Origin: CAVXSP01 sp963764505
GTDB lineage: Bacteria; Acidobacteriota; Vicinamibacteria; Vicinamibacterales; SCN-69-37
Direction of reading: 5' to 3'
Assembly (NCBI GenBank): GCA_963764505.1
Contig: CAVXSP010000001.1
Span: 1,798,001-1,862,000, forward strand
Length of the DNA stretch: 64,000 nucleotides
The notes below the pieces were generated by a model, which was not told the origin of the DNA, made no database searches, and was given only the letters and a program-made list of their open reading frames with translations. Every line of letters begins with the position of its first letter. The stretch's first letter is position 1. The translations under genes were made by a program, and so were the position numbers. Positions 17,848 to 27,023 of the stretch are shown here, piece after piece.

Positions 17848-18159
17848 ATGCCGGATACATTGACGCCCGAACAGCGGCAGGTCGTGGCCAAGACGATCCT
17901 GCGCATTCACGAGCAGGGGTGGGGCATTGCCTTCGGCCTGGTCGCGGGCCTCGGGCTCTTCGTCGCCACCAACTGGCTGGTGTTGAAGGGGGGCGAGCCG
18001 CTCGGGCCGCACCTCGGGCTGCTGCGCCTGTACTTCCCCGGCTACAGCGTCAGTCCAATCGGAAGCGTGATCGGGTTCGTCTACGCCTTCGTCCTGGGGT
18101 ACGGCGTCGGCCGCGTCGTGGCCGCCGTCTACAACCAGTTGACCGCCAGGATGCGCTGA
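17848..18159 (+). CDS. Small two-helix membrane protein, paralogue of the previous gene
   Basis: A 103-residue protein with two hydrophobic segments (about 28-48 and 68-95) joined by a short loop with GYxxSxxGxVIGF, then a G-rich helix (LGYGVGRVVAAVYN). It shares that core with the gene just upstream, 10 bases away, but lacks its longer tail. ATG 17848 follows GAGGTCGACGCC, which contains a usable GAGG. The function is unknown; a role as small partner of membrane glycan enzymes is only inferred from the operon. Confidence 0.8.
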   Translation: MPDTLTPEQRQVVAKTILRIHEQGWGIAFGLVAGLGLFVATNWLVLKGGEPLGPHLGLLRLYFPGYSVSPIGSVIGFVYAFVLGYGVGRVVAAVYNQLTARMR

Positions 18160-18168
18160 ACGCGTCTC

Positions 18169-18964
18169 ATGCATGCCGTGTCCCAGCCCGACGCCGCGCC
18201 GAAGATCTTCACGTTCGAGGTACTACGAGCGGATGCGGGAGCTCGAGCGGGTCTCCTGGTGGAACGCCGGCATGCGCGAGATCGCCGGCCGCCTGCTGGA
18301 TCGTGCCGCGCTTCCGGCGTCGGGCCTGATGCTCGATATCGGGTGCGGCTCCGGTCAGACGATGGCCTGGTTCGCGGCGCGCTACCCGGGGTGGCGCGCC
18401 GCCGGCCTGGATGTCGCCGCCGACGGCGTGGCGGCCGCGCGGGTCCTCGGGGCGCCGCTCGTGCTCCGCGCCTCGGCGCTGGCGCTGCCGGTGCGGTCGG
18501 CGTCGGTCGATCTCGTGATTACGCTCGACGTGCTGCAGCATCTGCCGCTCGGCGGAGGTGACCGGCGCGCGCTCGGCGAGATCGCCCGCGTGCTCAGACC
18601 GGGCGGCTGGCTGTTCGTGCGAACGAACGCGCAGTCGTTCCCCGTCGAGCCGGACGACACGCTTCACGACTTCCACAAGTACGAGCCCGCCGAGCTGCGG
18701 CAGCAGCTCGATCGGTCGGGGTTCGAGGTCCTGCGGCTCGGCCGGCTGAACGCGCTGCTGGGCCTTGCCGAGATTCCGCGCGAGGTGCGCGCGCGCCGGC
18801 GCAGCCGCTCGTACCACGGCCTGCTGGCGGAGCCGCGCCGCGAGCCCCGCTGGCAGGCGACGCCGAAAAAGGCGTGGCTGCGCTTCGAAGGCCTGGTCGT
18901 CGAGCAGGGCGGGAGCTGGCCGCTCGGCCGGACCACGCTCGCCCTCTGCAGGAGAAGATCATGA
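18169..18964 (+). CDS. Class I SAM-dependent methyltransferase, frameshifted near its start
   Basis: From ATG 18169 the first 17 codons read MHAVSQPDAAPKIFTFE; then one extra G in the GG at 18219-18220 shifts the frame, and YYERMRELERVSWWNAGMR continues to the stop at 18964. The length of 796 bases is 265 codons plus one. The restored 264-residue protein has SAM motif I LDIGCGSGQTM near residue 55 and VITLDVLQHLP for motif IV. A shorter product could start inside the second frame at 18173, but its N-terminus would be unnatural. The gene lies in the glycan operon, so a sugar acceptor is likely. Confidence 0.8.
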
Positions 18965-20103
18965 GAACGCTCGCCGTCGTCATCCTGCTCGCCTCGAGCG
19001 TCGCGTGCGCGGACCCCCAAGCCGCGCCGGGGCGCGTCGTCGCCGAGCGCCTTCCGGGCGGCGGCATCGAGCCCCAAGCCGTGACCGACGCCAGCGGCGC
19101 CGTGCACGTCGTCTATTTCAAGGGCGAGCCCGCCGCCGGCGACGTCTACTACGTGCGCCGCTCGGCCGACGGGAAGTACTCGACGCCCACGCGCGTGAAC
19201 AGCCAGCCGGGAAGCGCCGTGGCCGTCGGCAGCGTGCGCGGGCCGCAGGTGGCGCTCGGACGCAACGGCCGCGTGCACGTGATCTGGAACGGCTCCGACG
19301 CGGCCAGGCCGCGGCCGAAGACGGCCTTGCCGCTGCTCTACGCGCGCTCGACCTCGACCGGCGCAGCGTTCGAGCCTCAGCGCAACCTCATCACCCGGGA
19401 CCAGGGCACGGACGGAGGCGGAGCGGTCGCCGCGGATCGCGACGGGCACGTGTTCGTCGTCTGGCACGCCAACTCCGAGAGACCCGGAGAGGACCACCGG
19501 ATGGTCTACATGGCGCGGTCGAACGACGACGGCGCCGCATTCAGTCCCGAGGTGTCGGTGAGCCCGGAACGGCTCGGCGCCTGCGGCTGCTGCAGCATGC
19601 GCGCGTTCGTCGATCATGCCGGCACGCTCCTGCTGCTCTATCGTGCGGCGACGGACCTCGTGCACCGCGACATGACGCTGCTGCAGTCGCGCGACCACGG
19701 CGCGACGACCTCGGCGACGACGCTCGACCGCTGGCAGCTGAACGCCTGCCCGATGTCCAGCTCGTCGCTGGCGGAGGGCCCTCGCGGGGTGACGGCCGCC
19801 TGGGAGACGCAGGGCCAGATTCGATTCGCGAATCTCTCCGGCTTCGGCGGTGCGGCCTCGGTGCGCAGCGCGCCGGATTCGGGACGCCGCAAACACCCGG
19901 TGTTGGCGTACAACCGCGCTGGTGAGCTGCTGCTCGCATGGGCCGAGGACACGGCATGGCAGAAGGGCGGGTCGATCGCGTGGCAGATCTATGACGTCAC
20001 AGGGCATCCCACGAGCGACCGGGGCACCGTCTCGGGACTGCCGGTCTGGGGGCTCGCGGCCACGGCGCCGCTGCCGGACGGCCGGTTCGTCCTCCTCTAC
20101 TGA
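18961..20103 (+). CDS. Lipoprotein with sialidase/BNR-like beta-propeller
   Basis: A 380-residue exported protein. The N-terminus has a lipoprotein signal with a likely lipobox ending at Cys18 (LASSVAC). The body is made of repeated blades with the pattern S-x-DGxxFxP (for example SADGKYSTP, SNDDGAAFSPEV, SRDHGATT), the Asp-box-like style of sialidases and exo-glycanases. The arginine triad of true sialidases is not clear, so a binding role is also possible. A CGCCSMRAF cluster near residue 200 is unusual. ATG 18961 overlaps the stop of the methyltransferase (ATGA), which puts it in the glycan operon. Confidence 0.78.
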   Translation: MRTLAVVILLASSVACADPQAAPGRVVAERLPGGGIEPQAVTDASGAVHVVYFKGEPAAGDVYYVRRSADGKYSTPTRVNSQPGSAVAVGSVRGPQVALGRNGRVHVIWNGSDAARPRPKTALPLLYARSTSTGAAFEPQRNLITRDQGTDGGGAVAADRDGHVFVVWHANSERPGEDHRMVYMARSNDDGAAFSPEVSVSPERLGACGCCSMRAFVDHAGTLLLLYRAATDLVHRDMTLLQSRDHGATTSATTLDRWQLNACPMSSSSLAEGPRGVTAAWETQGQIRFANLSGFGGAASVRSAPDSGRRKHPVLAYNRAGELLLAWAEDTAWQKGGSIAWQIYDVTGHPTSDRGTVSGLPVWGLAATAPLPDGRFVLLY

Positions 20104-20115
20104 GCGACGGGATCG

Positions 20116-21024
20116 ATGGCGGGCGTCCGGCTGTCGATTGTGATCGCGGCGCACGATGCCGTCGCCACCGTGGACGCGTGCCTGGCGGCGCTCGAGCCGC
20201 AGTGCCGCGGGGCGGATATCGAGGTGATCGTCGCCGACAGCTCGACCGACGGCACCGACGCGCATGTCGCCCGGCAGGCTCCGTGGGCCCGCCTGCTGCA
20301 CTTCGCAGAGCCCCTCACGGTCCCGGCGCTGCGCGGGCGCGGCATCGCGGCCGCGGCCGGCGCGATCATCGCCGTGCTCGATCCGTACTCGGTCGTCGCG
20401 GCGGACTGGGTCGATCGGGTCCTCGGTGCGCACGCGCGACAGCCGCATCTGGTCATCGGCGGATCCGTCGGCTTGCACCGGCAGGAGTCCGCCTCGATGG
20501 CCGACTGGATTCTCTACCTGAACGAGTACGGCCTGTTCATGCCGCCGACCGTCAAGGGCGAGACGTGGATCGTGCCCGGCAGCAACGTCTCCTACAAGCG
20601 CGTGGCGCTCTTCGACGGGGCGACGCCGCGCTATCCGGTGTTCTGGAAGACGTTCGCCAACTGGAGCATCGAAGGCGGCGGATCGCCGCTGTGGCTCGAG
20701 CCGGAGATCCGCGTGGAGCTCAACAAGCCGGTGCCTCTCCTCGACTACTTCCGCACGCGCTACGATCACGGACGCTGTTTCGCCGGGCTGCGCGTGCAGG
20801 GCGCGTCGGCCGGAGTGAAGCTGCTGCGGGCGCTCTCCACGCCGCTCGTGCCGTTCGTGCTGCTCTGGCGATGGACGCGCGGGTTCTGGCCCAAGAAGCG
20901 CCATCGCGGGCGGTACGTGCTGACCGTGCCGGCGCAACTCGCGCTCTTCACGATCTGGGCGATTGGCGAGGCGCGCGGATACGTCGGCGGATCCGGCGCG
21001 TCCTGCAGCCGTCTCTTCTACTGA
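20116..21024 (+). CDS. GT2 family glycosyltransferase with membrane-anchored C-terminus
   Basis: A 302-residue GT-A enzyme. The N-terminus MAGVRLSIVIAAHDAVATVD and VIVADSSTDGTDAH give the nucleotide-sugar domain, with VLDPYSVV at the usual DxD place, where the second Asp is not clear. The second half carries EYGLFMPP and GSNVSYKRVAL, shared with the paralogues at 11048, 11914 and 20963, and a C-terminal helix IWAIGEARGYVGG. It starts 12 bases after the propeller lipoprotein, and its end overlaps the beginning of the next open frame. Confidence 0.86.
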   Translation: MAGVRLSIVIAAHDAVATVDACLAALEPQCRGADIEVIVADSSTDGTDAHVARQAPWARLLHFAEPLTVPALRGRGIAAAAGAIIAVLDPYSVVAADWVDRVLGAHARQPHLVIGGSVGLHRQESASMADWILYLNEYGLFMPPTVKGETWIVPGSNVSYKRVALFDGATPRYPVFWKTFANWSIEGGGSPLWLEPEIRVELNKPVPLLDYFRTRYDHGRCFAGLRVQGASAGVKLLRALSTPLVPFVLLWRWTRGFWPKKRHRGRYVLTVPAQLALFTIWAIGEARGYVGGSGASCSRLFY

Positions 21025-21946
21025 GATCACGGATCTGACTGCCGACGCGCCGCGGCTTGCCGCCATCGTCGTCTCCTTCAGTCCGGAATCGTCGCTCGCG
21101 CGGTGTCTGGAGGCCCTGACGGCCCAGGCGGGCCCGCACGACGGGATCGAGGTCGTCGTCGTGCGCGCGCGGCGCGGAGGCCAGGGGAGCGCGCGCCAGG
21201 CGATTGGTGACCGGTATCCGGCCGTGCGGTTCGTGGATGCGCCGGAGGGATGTACCGTTCCGCGCATGCGGGCGATCGGCGTCGCGGAGAGCAGGGCTCC
21301 CGTGATCGCGTTGATCGAGGACGATTGCGTCGTCGGGCCGGGCTGGGCCGAGGCCGTGCTGCGAGCCCATCGGGCGGGCGCGGCGGCGGTCGGGGGCGCG
21401 GTCGAGCCGGCGACGTTCCGGCGCGGTCTCGATTGGGGCGTGTTCTTCTGCGATTATGGGCGGTTCATGCCGCCGCTCGGAGAGGGGCCGGCCGTCGCGG
21501 TGGCCGGCAACAACATGTCGTACGCGCGCGACGCGCTGCGCGCCATGCCGGAGATCGCCACCGAAGGACTGCAGGAGGTCTTCGTCTGCGGCGCGCTGCG
21601 TGCGCGCGGTCTCGAAGTGCGCACCAGCCCCGCCATCCTCGTCACCAACTCCGGGAACTGGTCGTGGGAGCACGTCACTCGCGTGCCCTTCCATCACGCG
21701 CGGGCGTACGCCGGCAAGCGGATCGAGCGGGCCGGCTCGTCGCGGCGTGCGGCCATGGGCGTGCTGGCGCTCGGGCTGCCGGCCGTCAAGGTGCTCCGGG
21801 TCTCGCGCGAGGCGCTCGCCAGGCGCCGCGTCGGCCCCTGGCTGCGCGGTCTGCCCTGGATCGTGCTGCTGGCCGCCAGTTGGTCGCTCGGCGAGAGCGC
21901 AGGCTATCTCCTCGGCGCGGGCGACAGCGCGTCCAGATGGCAGTGA
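20963..21946 (+). CDS. GT2 family glycosyltransferase (start uncertain)
   Basis: A GT2 enzyme of up to 327 residues. The catalytic core runs from LAAIVVSFSPESSLARCLEAL through LIEDDCVVGPGW, a good DxD region, to FFCDYGRFMPP and GNNMSYARDAL; the tail ASWSLGESAGYLLG is the shared membrane element. No ATG or GTG is found before the core. The only usual start codon is TTG at 20963, which would overlap the previous gene by 62 bases; a nonstandard start near 21030 is possible. It overlaps the next gene (ATGGCAGTGA). Confidence 0.82.
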   Translation: MARRADTSADPARPAAVSSTEITDLTADAPRLAAIVVSFSPESSLARCLEALTAQAGPHDGIEVVVVRARRGGQGSARQAIGDRYPAVRFVDAPEGCTVPRMRAIGVAESRAPVIALIEDDCVVGPGWAEAVLRAHRAGAAAVGGAVEPATFRRGLDWGVFFCDYGRFMPPLGEGPAVAVAGNNMSYARDALRAMPEIATEGLQEVFVCGALRARGLEVRTSPAILVTNSGNWSWEHVTRVPFHHARAYAGKRIERAGSSRRAAMGVLALGLPAVKVLRVSREALARRRVGPWLRGLPWIVLLAASWSLGESAGYLLGAGDSASRWQ

Positions 21947-22959
21947 ACGTGAGGGTCGCCATCGTCGGCGCGGGCCTCATGGGCCGGTGGCATGCCGACA
22001 CGGCGGTCAAGGCGGGGGCGCGCGTCGTGGCGGTCGTCGATCCGGACCTGCCGCGCGCCGAGCGGCTGGCGGCCAGACATCCTGGATGCCGGCCGGCAGC
22101 CGACCTGTCGGAGGTCGTCGAATCCGCCGACGTCGTGCACGTCTGCTCGCCGACCGCGTCGCATGCGGCGGCCGCGCGGCTGGCCATCGCGGCGGGCCGC
22201 CACGCGCTGGTCGAGAAGCCGCTGGCGCCATCGCTGGCAGAGACGGCGGAGCTGCTCGAACGTGCCCGCGCGCGAGAGGTTCTGCTCTGCCCGGTGCATC
22301 AGTTCGTCTTTCAGGATGGCGTCCGCACGGCGCTCGAGGCGCTGGCCGACATCGGGCCGCTCGTCCACGCGCGCTTCACGATCTGCTCGGCCGGCGCGCG
22401 CGAGCCTCGCGATCGGGACCGCATCGCGATGGAGATCCTGCCGCATCCGCTGTCGCTGCTCGCCCGACTGGCCTCGGCGCCGCTTCCGGGGGCCGAGTGG
22501 TGGGCGCGGCGGCCGTCGGCTGGCGAGCTCCGGGTAGCCGGCCAGCTCGGCGCGATGACGGCTTCGATCCTCGTCTCGATGACCGGCCGCCCGACGGTCA
22601 ACCGGATGGAGCTGTTCGGCGCCCGCGGCGCGGTCGAAGCCGACTTGTTTCACGGGTTCGCGGTGACGCTGGACGGCCGGGTCTCGCGGGCGCGAAAGAT
22701 TGCCGGCCCGTTCGCCCGCGCGGCGCGCGAGGCCGGCGCAGCCTCGGCGAACCTCGCGCGACGCCTCGGGCGGCGCGAGCCTGCGTATCCGGGGCTGCGT
22801 CGGCTGTTCGCCGAGTTCTACGAAGCCGCGACGACCGGCGGACCGCCGCCCATCCTGCCGGCCGAGACGCTGAGTGTCGCCGAAACCTGCCAGAGGCTCG
22901 TGCAGGAGCTGTCGGCGCCGCCCGAACGCCCGGTGTCCGTCAGAGCAGAGCGGTCGTAG
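21937..22959 (+). CDS. Gfo/Idh/MocA family oxidoreductase
   Basis: A 340-residue NAD(P)-dependent oxidoreductase with VRVAIVGAGLMGRWHAD at the N-terminus, CSPTASH, and the EKP motif in ALVEKPLAPS near residue 92. The C-terminal domain is of the GFO_IDH_MocA type. It is the last gene of the plus-strand glycan operon and overlaps the GT2 stop by 10 bases. With the other family member at 642-1763, the locus has two such enzymes, which often handle oxidation or dehydration of nucleotide sugars. The 3' end overlaps the convergent gene at 22940 by 20 bases. Confidence 0.87.
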   Translation: MAVNVRVAIVGAGLMGRWHADTAVKAGARVVAVVDPDLPRAERLAARHPGCRPAADLSEVVESADVVHVCSPTASHAAAARLAIAAGRHALVEKPLAPSLAETAELLERARAREVLLCPVHQFVFQDGVRTALEALADIGPLVHARFTICSAGAREPRDRDRIAMEILPHPLSLLARLASAPLPGAEWWARRPSAGELRVAGQLGAMTASILVSMTGRPTVNRMELFGARGAVEADLFHGFAVTLDGRVSRARKIAGPFARAAREAGAASANLARRLGRREPAYPGLRRLFAEFYEAATTGGPPPILPAETLSVAETCQRLVQELSAPPERPVSVRAERS

Positions 22960-23452
22960 CGGCCCGAAGCAGGAAGAGAATCACCATCCACACGCCGACG
23001 GCCCAGGCGCATTCCACCACGAGCTCCTTCGACGTCATGGCGGAGAGCGGCTCGAACAGGCCCATCGGCGGAGTGGGCTCCGTCCGATGCCGGTAGAACC
23101 CACGAAAGTGCCGGAATCCGTTCACGTAGAAACCGACGGCGAAGTGCACGAAGAGCTGCGCGTTGGTGACGCGCGCCTCGTCGCGGAAGAGGCTGGCGCG
23201 GAAGACCGCGCGGACGAGCAGGATCGTGGAGCGGACCAGGAGCGGGATCCACACTGCGAAACCGAGCACCGACCAGGCGCCGACCGTCATGACGAGGGCG
23301 ATCGCGTAGACCCCCTCGATGAGGTGATGGGCGACGCCCGGTACGCTTTCGGGTTCCTCGGAAACCAGGGTGGATTCGTGCATGTCCATTGCGGTGAAGC
23401 CCTTCCAGAACGCAATGCCGGCCTTCGCGCCCGAATGAAGCCGATTGCGCAT
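22940..23452 (-). CDS. Membrane protein of unknown function
   Basis: A 170-residue protein with three or so hydrophobic segments (about residues 50-70, 75-95 and 145-165) and the loop HFAVGFYVNGFRHFRGFYRHR, rich in aromatic and basic residues. I do not recognise it. ATG 23450-23452 was taken; a second ATG follows 20 codons later (MDMHES) and could be the true start. It lies between the glycan operon, with which it converges by a 20-base overlap, and the Tat-exported protein, from which it diverges across about 150 bases. Confidence 0.72.
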   Translation of the reverse strand: MRNRLHSGAKAGIAFWKGFTAMDMHESTLVSEEPESVPGVAHHLIEGVYAIALVMTVGAWSVLGFAVWIPLLVRSTILLVRAVFRASLFRDEARVTNAQLFVHFAVGFYVNGFRHFRGFYRHRTEPTPPMGLFEPLSAMTSKELVVECAWAVGVWMVILFLLRAATTALL

Positions 23453-23605
23453 GATACGGCAAACCGAATTGCCGTTGGAAGCGCGCGGCACCCTCCGGCT
23501 CCTGCTGGCACGATTCGCCAGGCTCGAGTTGAACTCGTGGCGTACGCTCCGATACGCTGCACACCTCACGGCGACACGGGCGCCGGATTCCGGAGGGGGA
23601 GAGAG

Positions 23606-24781
23606 ATGGACTCGACTCCACAGCTCCTGGAGAGACTAGAGGCGCTCACGGCACGGTTGGATCGACAGGAACAGGAAGTCGTCATGCTCCGGAGCCGCCT
23701 GGCGGAATCCTCTGGTGAGTCGTCGCCGCCGGAAGGCCACGCGGACTCCGGGAGCGGCGTCAGCCGGCGCGATCTGCTGCTCAAGGGAGCCGTCGGCGTA
23801 GCCGTGGCCGCGATCGCCGCGGCGCATCCCGAGGTCGCGCACGCCGATACGCGCACGACGGTACTCGGGGGCAGTGTCGCGCCATATGGCGCGGCGGTCA
23901 CCGCCCAGGGATTCGATCCGGCCACACAGCTGCCGACGATCGGCGCGCTGACGTTCGGGCTCATCGGCACGACGAGCACTGCCTCACCATCGCCGAATAC
24001 GTCGAGCGCGATCCTCGCCCTGGGCAACAGCTTCCGGGGCCTGCAGGGCCTCAGCACGTCGGCGATCGGCGTCTACGGCCAGAGCACGTCCAACTACGGC
24101 GTCGTCGGCAGCATTCCGGAGACGAGCAGCGCGGCCGGCACCATCGCCACGTATGGCGTGAACCTGTCGACGAACACGGGCGGGTCGCCAGGCAATGGCG
24201 GCTTCGGCTGCTATGGCTACTCGCTGAAGGGGCACGGACTGGTGGGCGCGACCGGCACGGCGGGCGGCGGCGCGGTCGTCGGCAGCACGAACGGCGTCGC
24301 CGGGGCGTATGCCGGCATCTTCTTCGGCCAGCTCGTGGTGGTCGGCGGCGCCAAGAATGCGGCGGTGCCGCATCCCGACGGCACGCATCGGCTGCTGTAC
24401 TGCATGGAGAGTCCCGAATCGTGGTTCGAGGACTTCGGCAACGCGCGGCTGGCTGGCGGCCGGGCCGAGGTCACGATCGATCCCGAGTTCGCGATCGTGG
24501 CCGACCTGAGCGACTACCACGTGTTCGTGACGCCCTACGGCGATACGCAAGGCCTGTACGTGATCGGTCGCACGCCGACGGGCTTCACGGTGCAGGAGCA
24601 CGATTGCGGGGCGGGCGAGGTCCCATTCGCCTGGCGCGTCGTCGCCAGGCGGAAGGACATCAGCGCCGAGCGGCTCGCGAAGGTCGTCCTGTCCGAGCCG
24701 GCCGTGCCGCCGGATCCGGCCCGAACGCCGGCACGGGTGCCGCCGGCGAACGACAAGGGGCCGGAGCGTCGCGGCCGCTGA
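23606..24781 (+). CDS. Tat-exported, fibre-like protein with C-terminal chaperone-like domain
   Basis: A 391-residue protein. Residues 1-40 look coiled-coil (LLERLEALTARLDRQEQEVVMLRSRL). They are followed by the twin-arginine motif SRRDLLLKG (about residue 52) and a hydrophobic stretch ending near AHA, so Tat export is likely, with an unusually long coiled N-terminus before the signal. Residues 100-240 are short Gly-rich repeats such as GVYGQST, GVVGSI and GLVGATG, typical of trimeric beta-helix fibres. The C-terminal part has HRLLYCMESPESWFEDFG and DYHVFVTPYGDTQGLYV, a domain seen at the end of many such exported proteins. The RBS GGAGGGGGA is strong. The function is unknown. Confidence 0.8.
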   Translation: MDSTPQLLERLEALTARLDRQEQEVVMLRSRLAESSGESSPPEGHADSGSGVSRRDLLLKGAVGVAVAAIAAAHPEVAHADTRTTVLGGSVAPYGAAVTAQGFDPATQLPTIGALTFGLIGTTSTASPSPNTSSAILALGNSFRGLQGLSTSAIGVYGQSTSNYGVVGSIPETSSAAGTIATYGVNLSTNTGGSPGNGGFGCYGYSLKGHGLVGATGTAGGGAVVGSTNGVAGAYAGIFFGQLVVVGGAKNAAVPHPDGTHRLLYCMESPESWFEDFGNARLAGGRAEVTIDPEFAIVADLSDYHVFVTPYGDTQGLYVIGRTPTGFTVQEHDCGAGEVPFAWRVVARRKDISAERLAKVVLSEPAVPPDPARTPARVPPANDKGPERRGR

Positions 24782-24819
24782 GGCCGCGACGCGTCACTGG
24801 CAGATTCCAGTCGAGGTGT

Positions 24820-25293
24820 ATGGACGCAATCACCGTTCCGGGGGATCTGTCGACGCTGGCGCTACGCCTCGCGCTCGCCACGCTGCTCGGAGCGGCGGTC
24901 GGCGCGAACCGGGAGATCTTTCTCAAGCCGGCCGGGCTGCGGACGCACGCGCTAGTCTCGCTGGGCGCGGCGCTCGCGACGATCGTCGGGCTGCTCCTGA
25001 CGGGTCCCCAGGGCGACCCGAGTGCGCCCGGACGGGTGATTCAGGGAATCGTGGCGGGCATCGGCTTCATCGGCGGCGGGGTGATCCTTCACCTGCGCGA
25101 TACGCGCACCGTGAAGGGGCTGACAACCGCGGCGTCGATCTGGATCGTCTCGGCGACCGGCATCGCGGTCGGCGCGGGCCTCTGGCGCTCCGCGCTGATC
25201 GCGGTCGTGCTGTCGCTCGGAGTCCTGACATTCGGACGTCACGTGGATCGCGTGCTCCATCCCGGCGGCGTCGAGGGCCCGGACAACGACTGA
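24820..25293 (+). CDS. MgtC/SapB family membrane protein
   Basis: A 157-residue protein with four or five hydrophobic segments and the family motif KPAGLRTHALVSLGAAL near residue 40, then GIGFIGGGVILH and VKGLTTAASIW, both hallmarks of the MgtC N-terminal domain. The C-terminal soluble domain of long MgtC proteins is absent, as in the SapB/YhiD-like short forms. The ATG at 24820 is preceded by GAGG. Family members affect Mg2+ homeostasis and ATP synthase control; the role here is not visible from neighbours. Confidence 0.9.
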   Translation: MDAITVPGDLSTLALRLALATLLGAAVGANREIFLKPAGLRTHALVSLGAALATIVGLLLTGPQGDPSAPGRVIQGIVAGIGFIGGGVILHLRDTRTVKGLTTAASIWIVSATGIAVGAGLWRSALIAVVLSLGVLTFGRHVDRVLHPGGVEGPDND

Positions 25294-25384
25294 CGATCGG
25301 CCCGCGCGCCGCTCCAGGATCAAGCGCGAGTCCAGGTCTCGACCGCACGCCGAGATCGAGCGTTCGCCCAAGGCGCCGCGTGCC

Positions 25385-27023
25385 ATGTGGCTCGCGTTGC
25401 TGGCGATCGCCTTCGTCGTGTACCTGCCGTCGCCGTGGAACGGGTTCAGCTACGACGACCGTACGGTCATCACGGACGCGGATCACCTGCTGTCGCACCT
25501 GTCGCTTGCGCCCAAGCTGCTCGGCTCGGACTACTTCGCGCTCAGCGGCGAGGCCAGCTACCGGCCCGCGGTGACGCTCACGTACATGATCGATCGCAAC
25601 CTGGGAGGGGGCGCCGCCTGGGCGTTCCACCTCGACAGCCTCGTCTGGCATGTCGTGGCGGTGGGGCTGGTGTTCGCCCTGCTCCTGCGGCTGCGCGCCG
25701 GGTCCTGGCAGGCGGGCGCGGTCGCGCTGCTGTTCGCGGTGCATCCGGCGCTCACCGAGGCGGTCGACAGCGTGTCGTTCCGCGAGGACGTCCTGTCGAC
25801 GGCGCTCGGAGTGGCCGCGCTGCTCCTGTTCGTCCGCGCCAGCGAGCGGTCCGGCACCGGCCGTTACCTCGCGGCCGGCGCCATTCTGCTCCTCGCGCAG
25901 TTGTCGAAGGAGTCGGCGTTCGTGTTCGTCGCCCTCGTTCCCATCACGCTCTGGTGCCTGGCGCCAGCCGAGCCCTCGCCGGAGCGCGTGCGCGCGTTCC
26001 TGCGCGCCCGCCGCGCGGCTCTGACCGCCACCGCGGCCGCGGGCCTCGGTTTCTTGGTCCTCCGGTTCGTCGTGTTCCCGTCGGCCGTCACGTACGGCTT
26101 CCGCCCGGGAGGCTCGTTCTGGACGGGCGCGGCCACCGGCGTGCTCGCGATCGGCCACTACGTGCGGCTGCTGTTCGTGCCGGCGCCGCTCTGCGCCGAC
26201 TATCGCGGCGTGATCGCGCCGGTGACCTCGATGCTCGACGGGCGGCTGTGGCTGGCGGCGTCGGCGATCGCCGCGATCGTGTCGCTTGCGTGGCTCGCGC
26301 GGCGCGCGGCGCCGCTCGTCACGTGGGGCGTGGCGATGTTTTTCATCGGGCTCGCGCCTGTAGCGAACCTGGTGCCGATCCCCGAGCCCATCGCCGAGCG
26401 CTTCCTGTACTTGCCGTACGTCGGCGGCCTGACCGCGCTCGTGATCGGCGTCGAGTACCTCTGGCGCACGGTCGGTCGGCGCGTGCCTGCCCGGACGCCC
26501 TTGCTCGCCGTGGCGCTCGCGGCGTGCGTGCTGGCGTTCTTGACCTGGCAGCGCCACGGCGTCTGGAAGGACAACGAGACGCTGTGGAGCGCGACGCTCG
26601 CCGAGCATCCGCACGCCTGGGGCGCCATGCACGGGCTCGCCCTCGTCCGTCTGGACCAGGACCGTTTCGACGAGGCCGAGGCGCTGCTGCGGCGCGCGCT
26701 GGCGTCGCCCGTGACCGATCCGACCCAGCGCGCGGGGATGCTCGACGACCTGGGCATCACGTACGGGTCGGAGGGCAAGCTGGAGGAGGCCGTGCCCCTG
26801 TTCACCGAGAGCCTCAATCTCGGCGAGGGCGCGAAGGCCCACTACAACCTGGGCGTCGCGCTCGTCGGGCTCGGCCGAACCGAGGAAGGGGAGCGGCACC
26901 TTCGGCGCTCGATTCGAGCTGAACCCGTACTACCCCAAGCCGTACGCGATTCTCATCGAGCTCGCCCGGCGGCGCGGCGACGTGGCCGAGGCGGAGCGGC
27001 TCGCGCGGCAACAGCCGCGCTAA
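25385..27023 (+). CDS. GT-C-like membrane protein with C-terminal TPR repeats, frameshifted near its end
   Basis: The protein starts with a luminal-type first loop (LPSPWNGFSYDDRTVIT) as in PMT-like GT-C proteins and has about ten hydrophobic segments up to residue 390. Then follow TPR repeats (AWGAMHGLALVRLDQDRFDEAEALL, LDDLGITYGSEGKLEEAVPLF). One extra C at 26915 breaks the frame. Without it the reading continues ELNPYYPKPYAILIELARR and stops at TAA 27021-27023, giving 545 residues; 1639 bases is 546 codons plus one. As written, the frame would run on into the att region to 27337. The stop codon lies at the first bases of the palindrome at 27021-27146. Confidence 0.82.
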
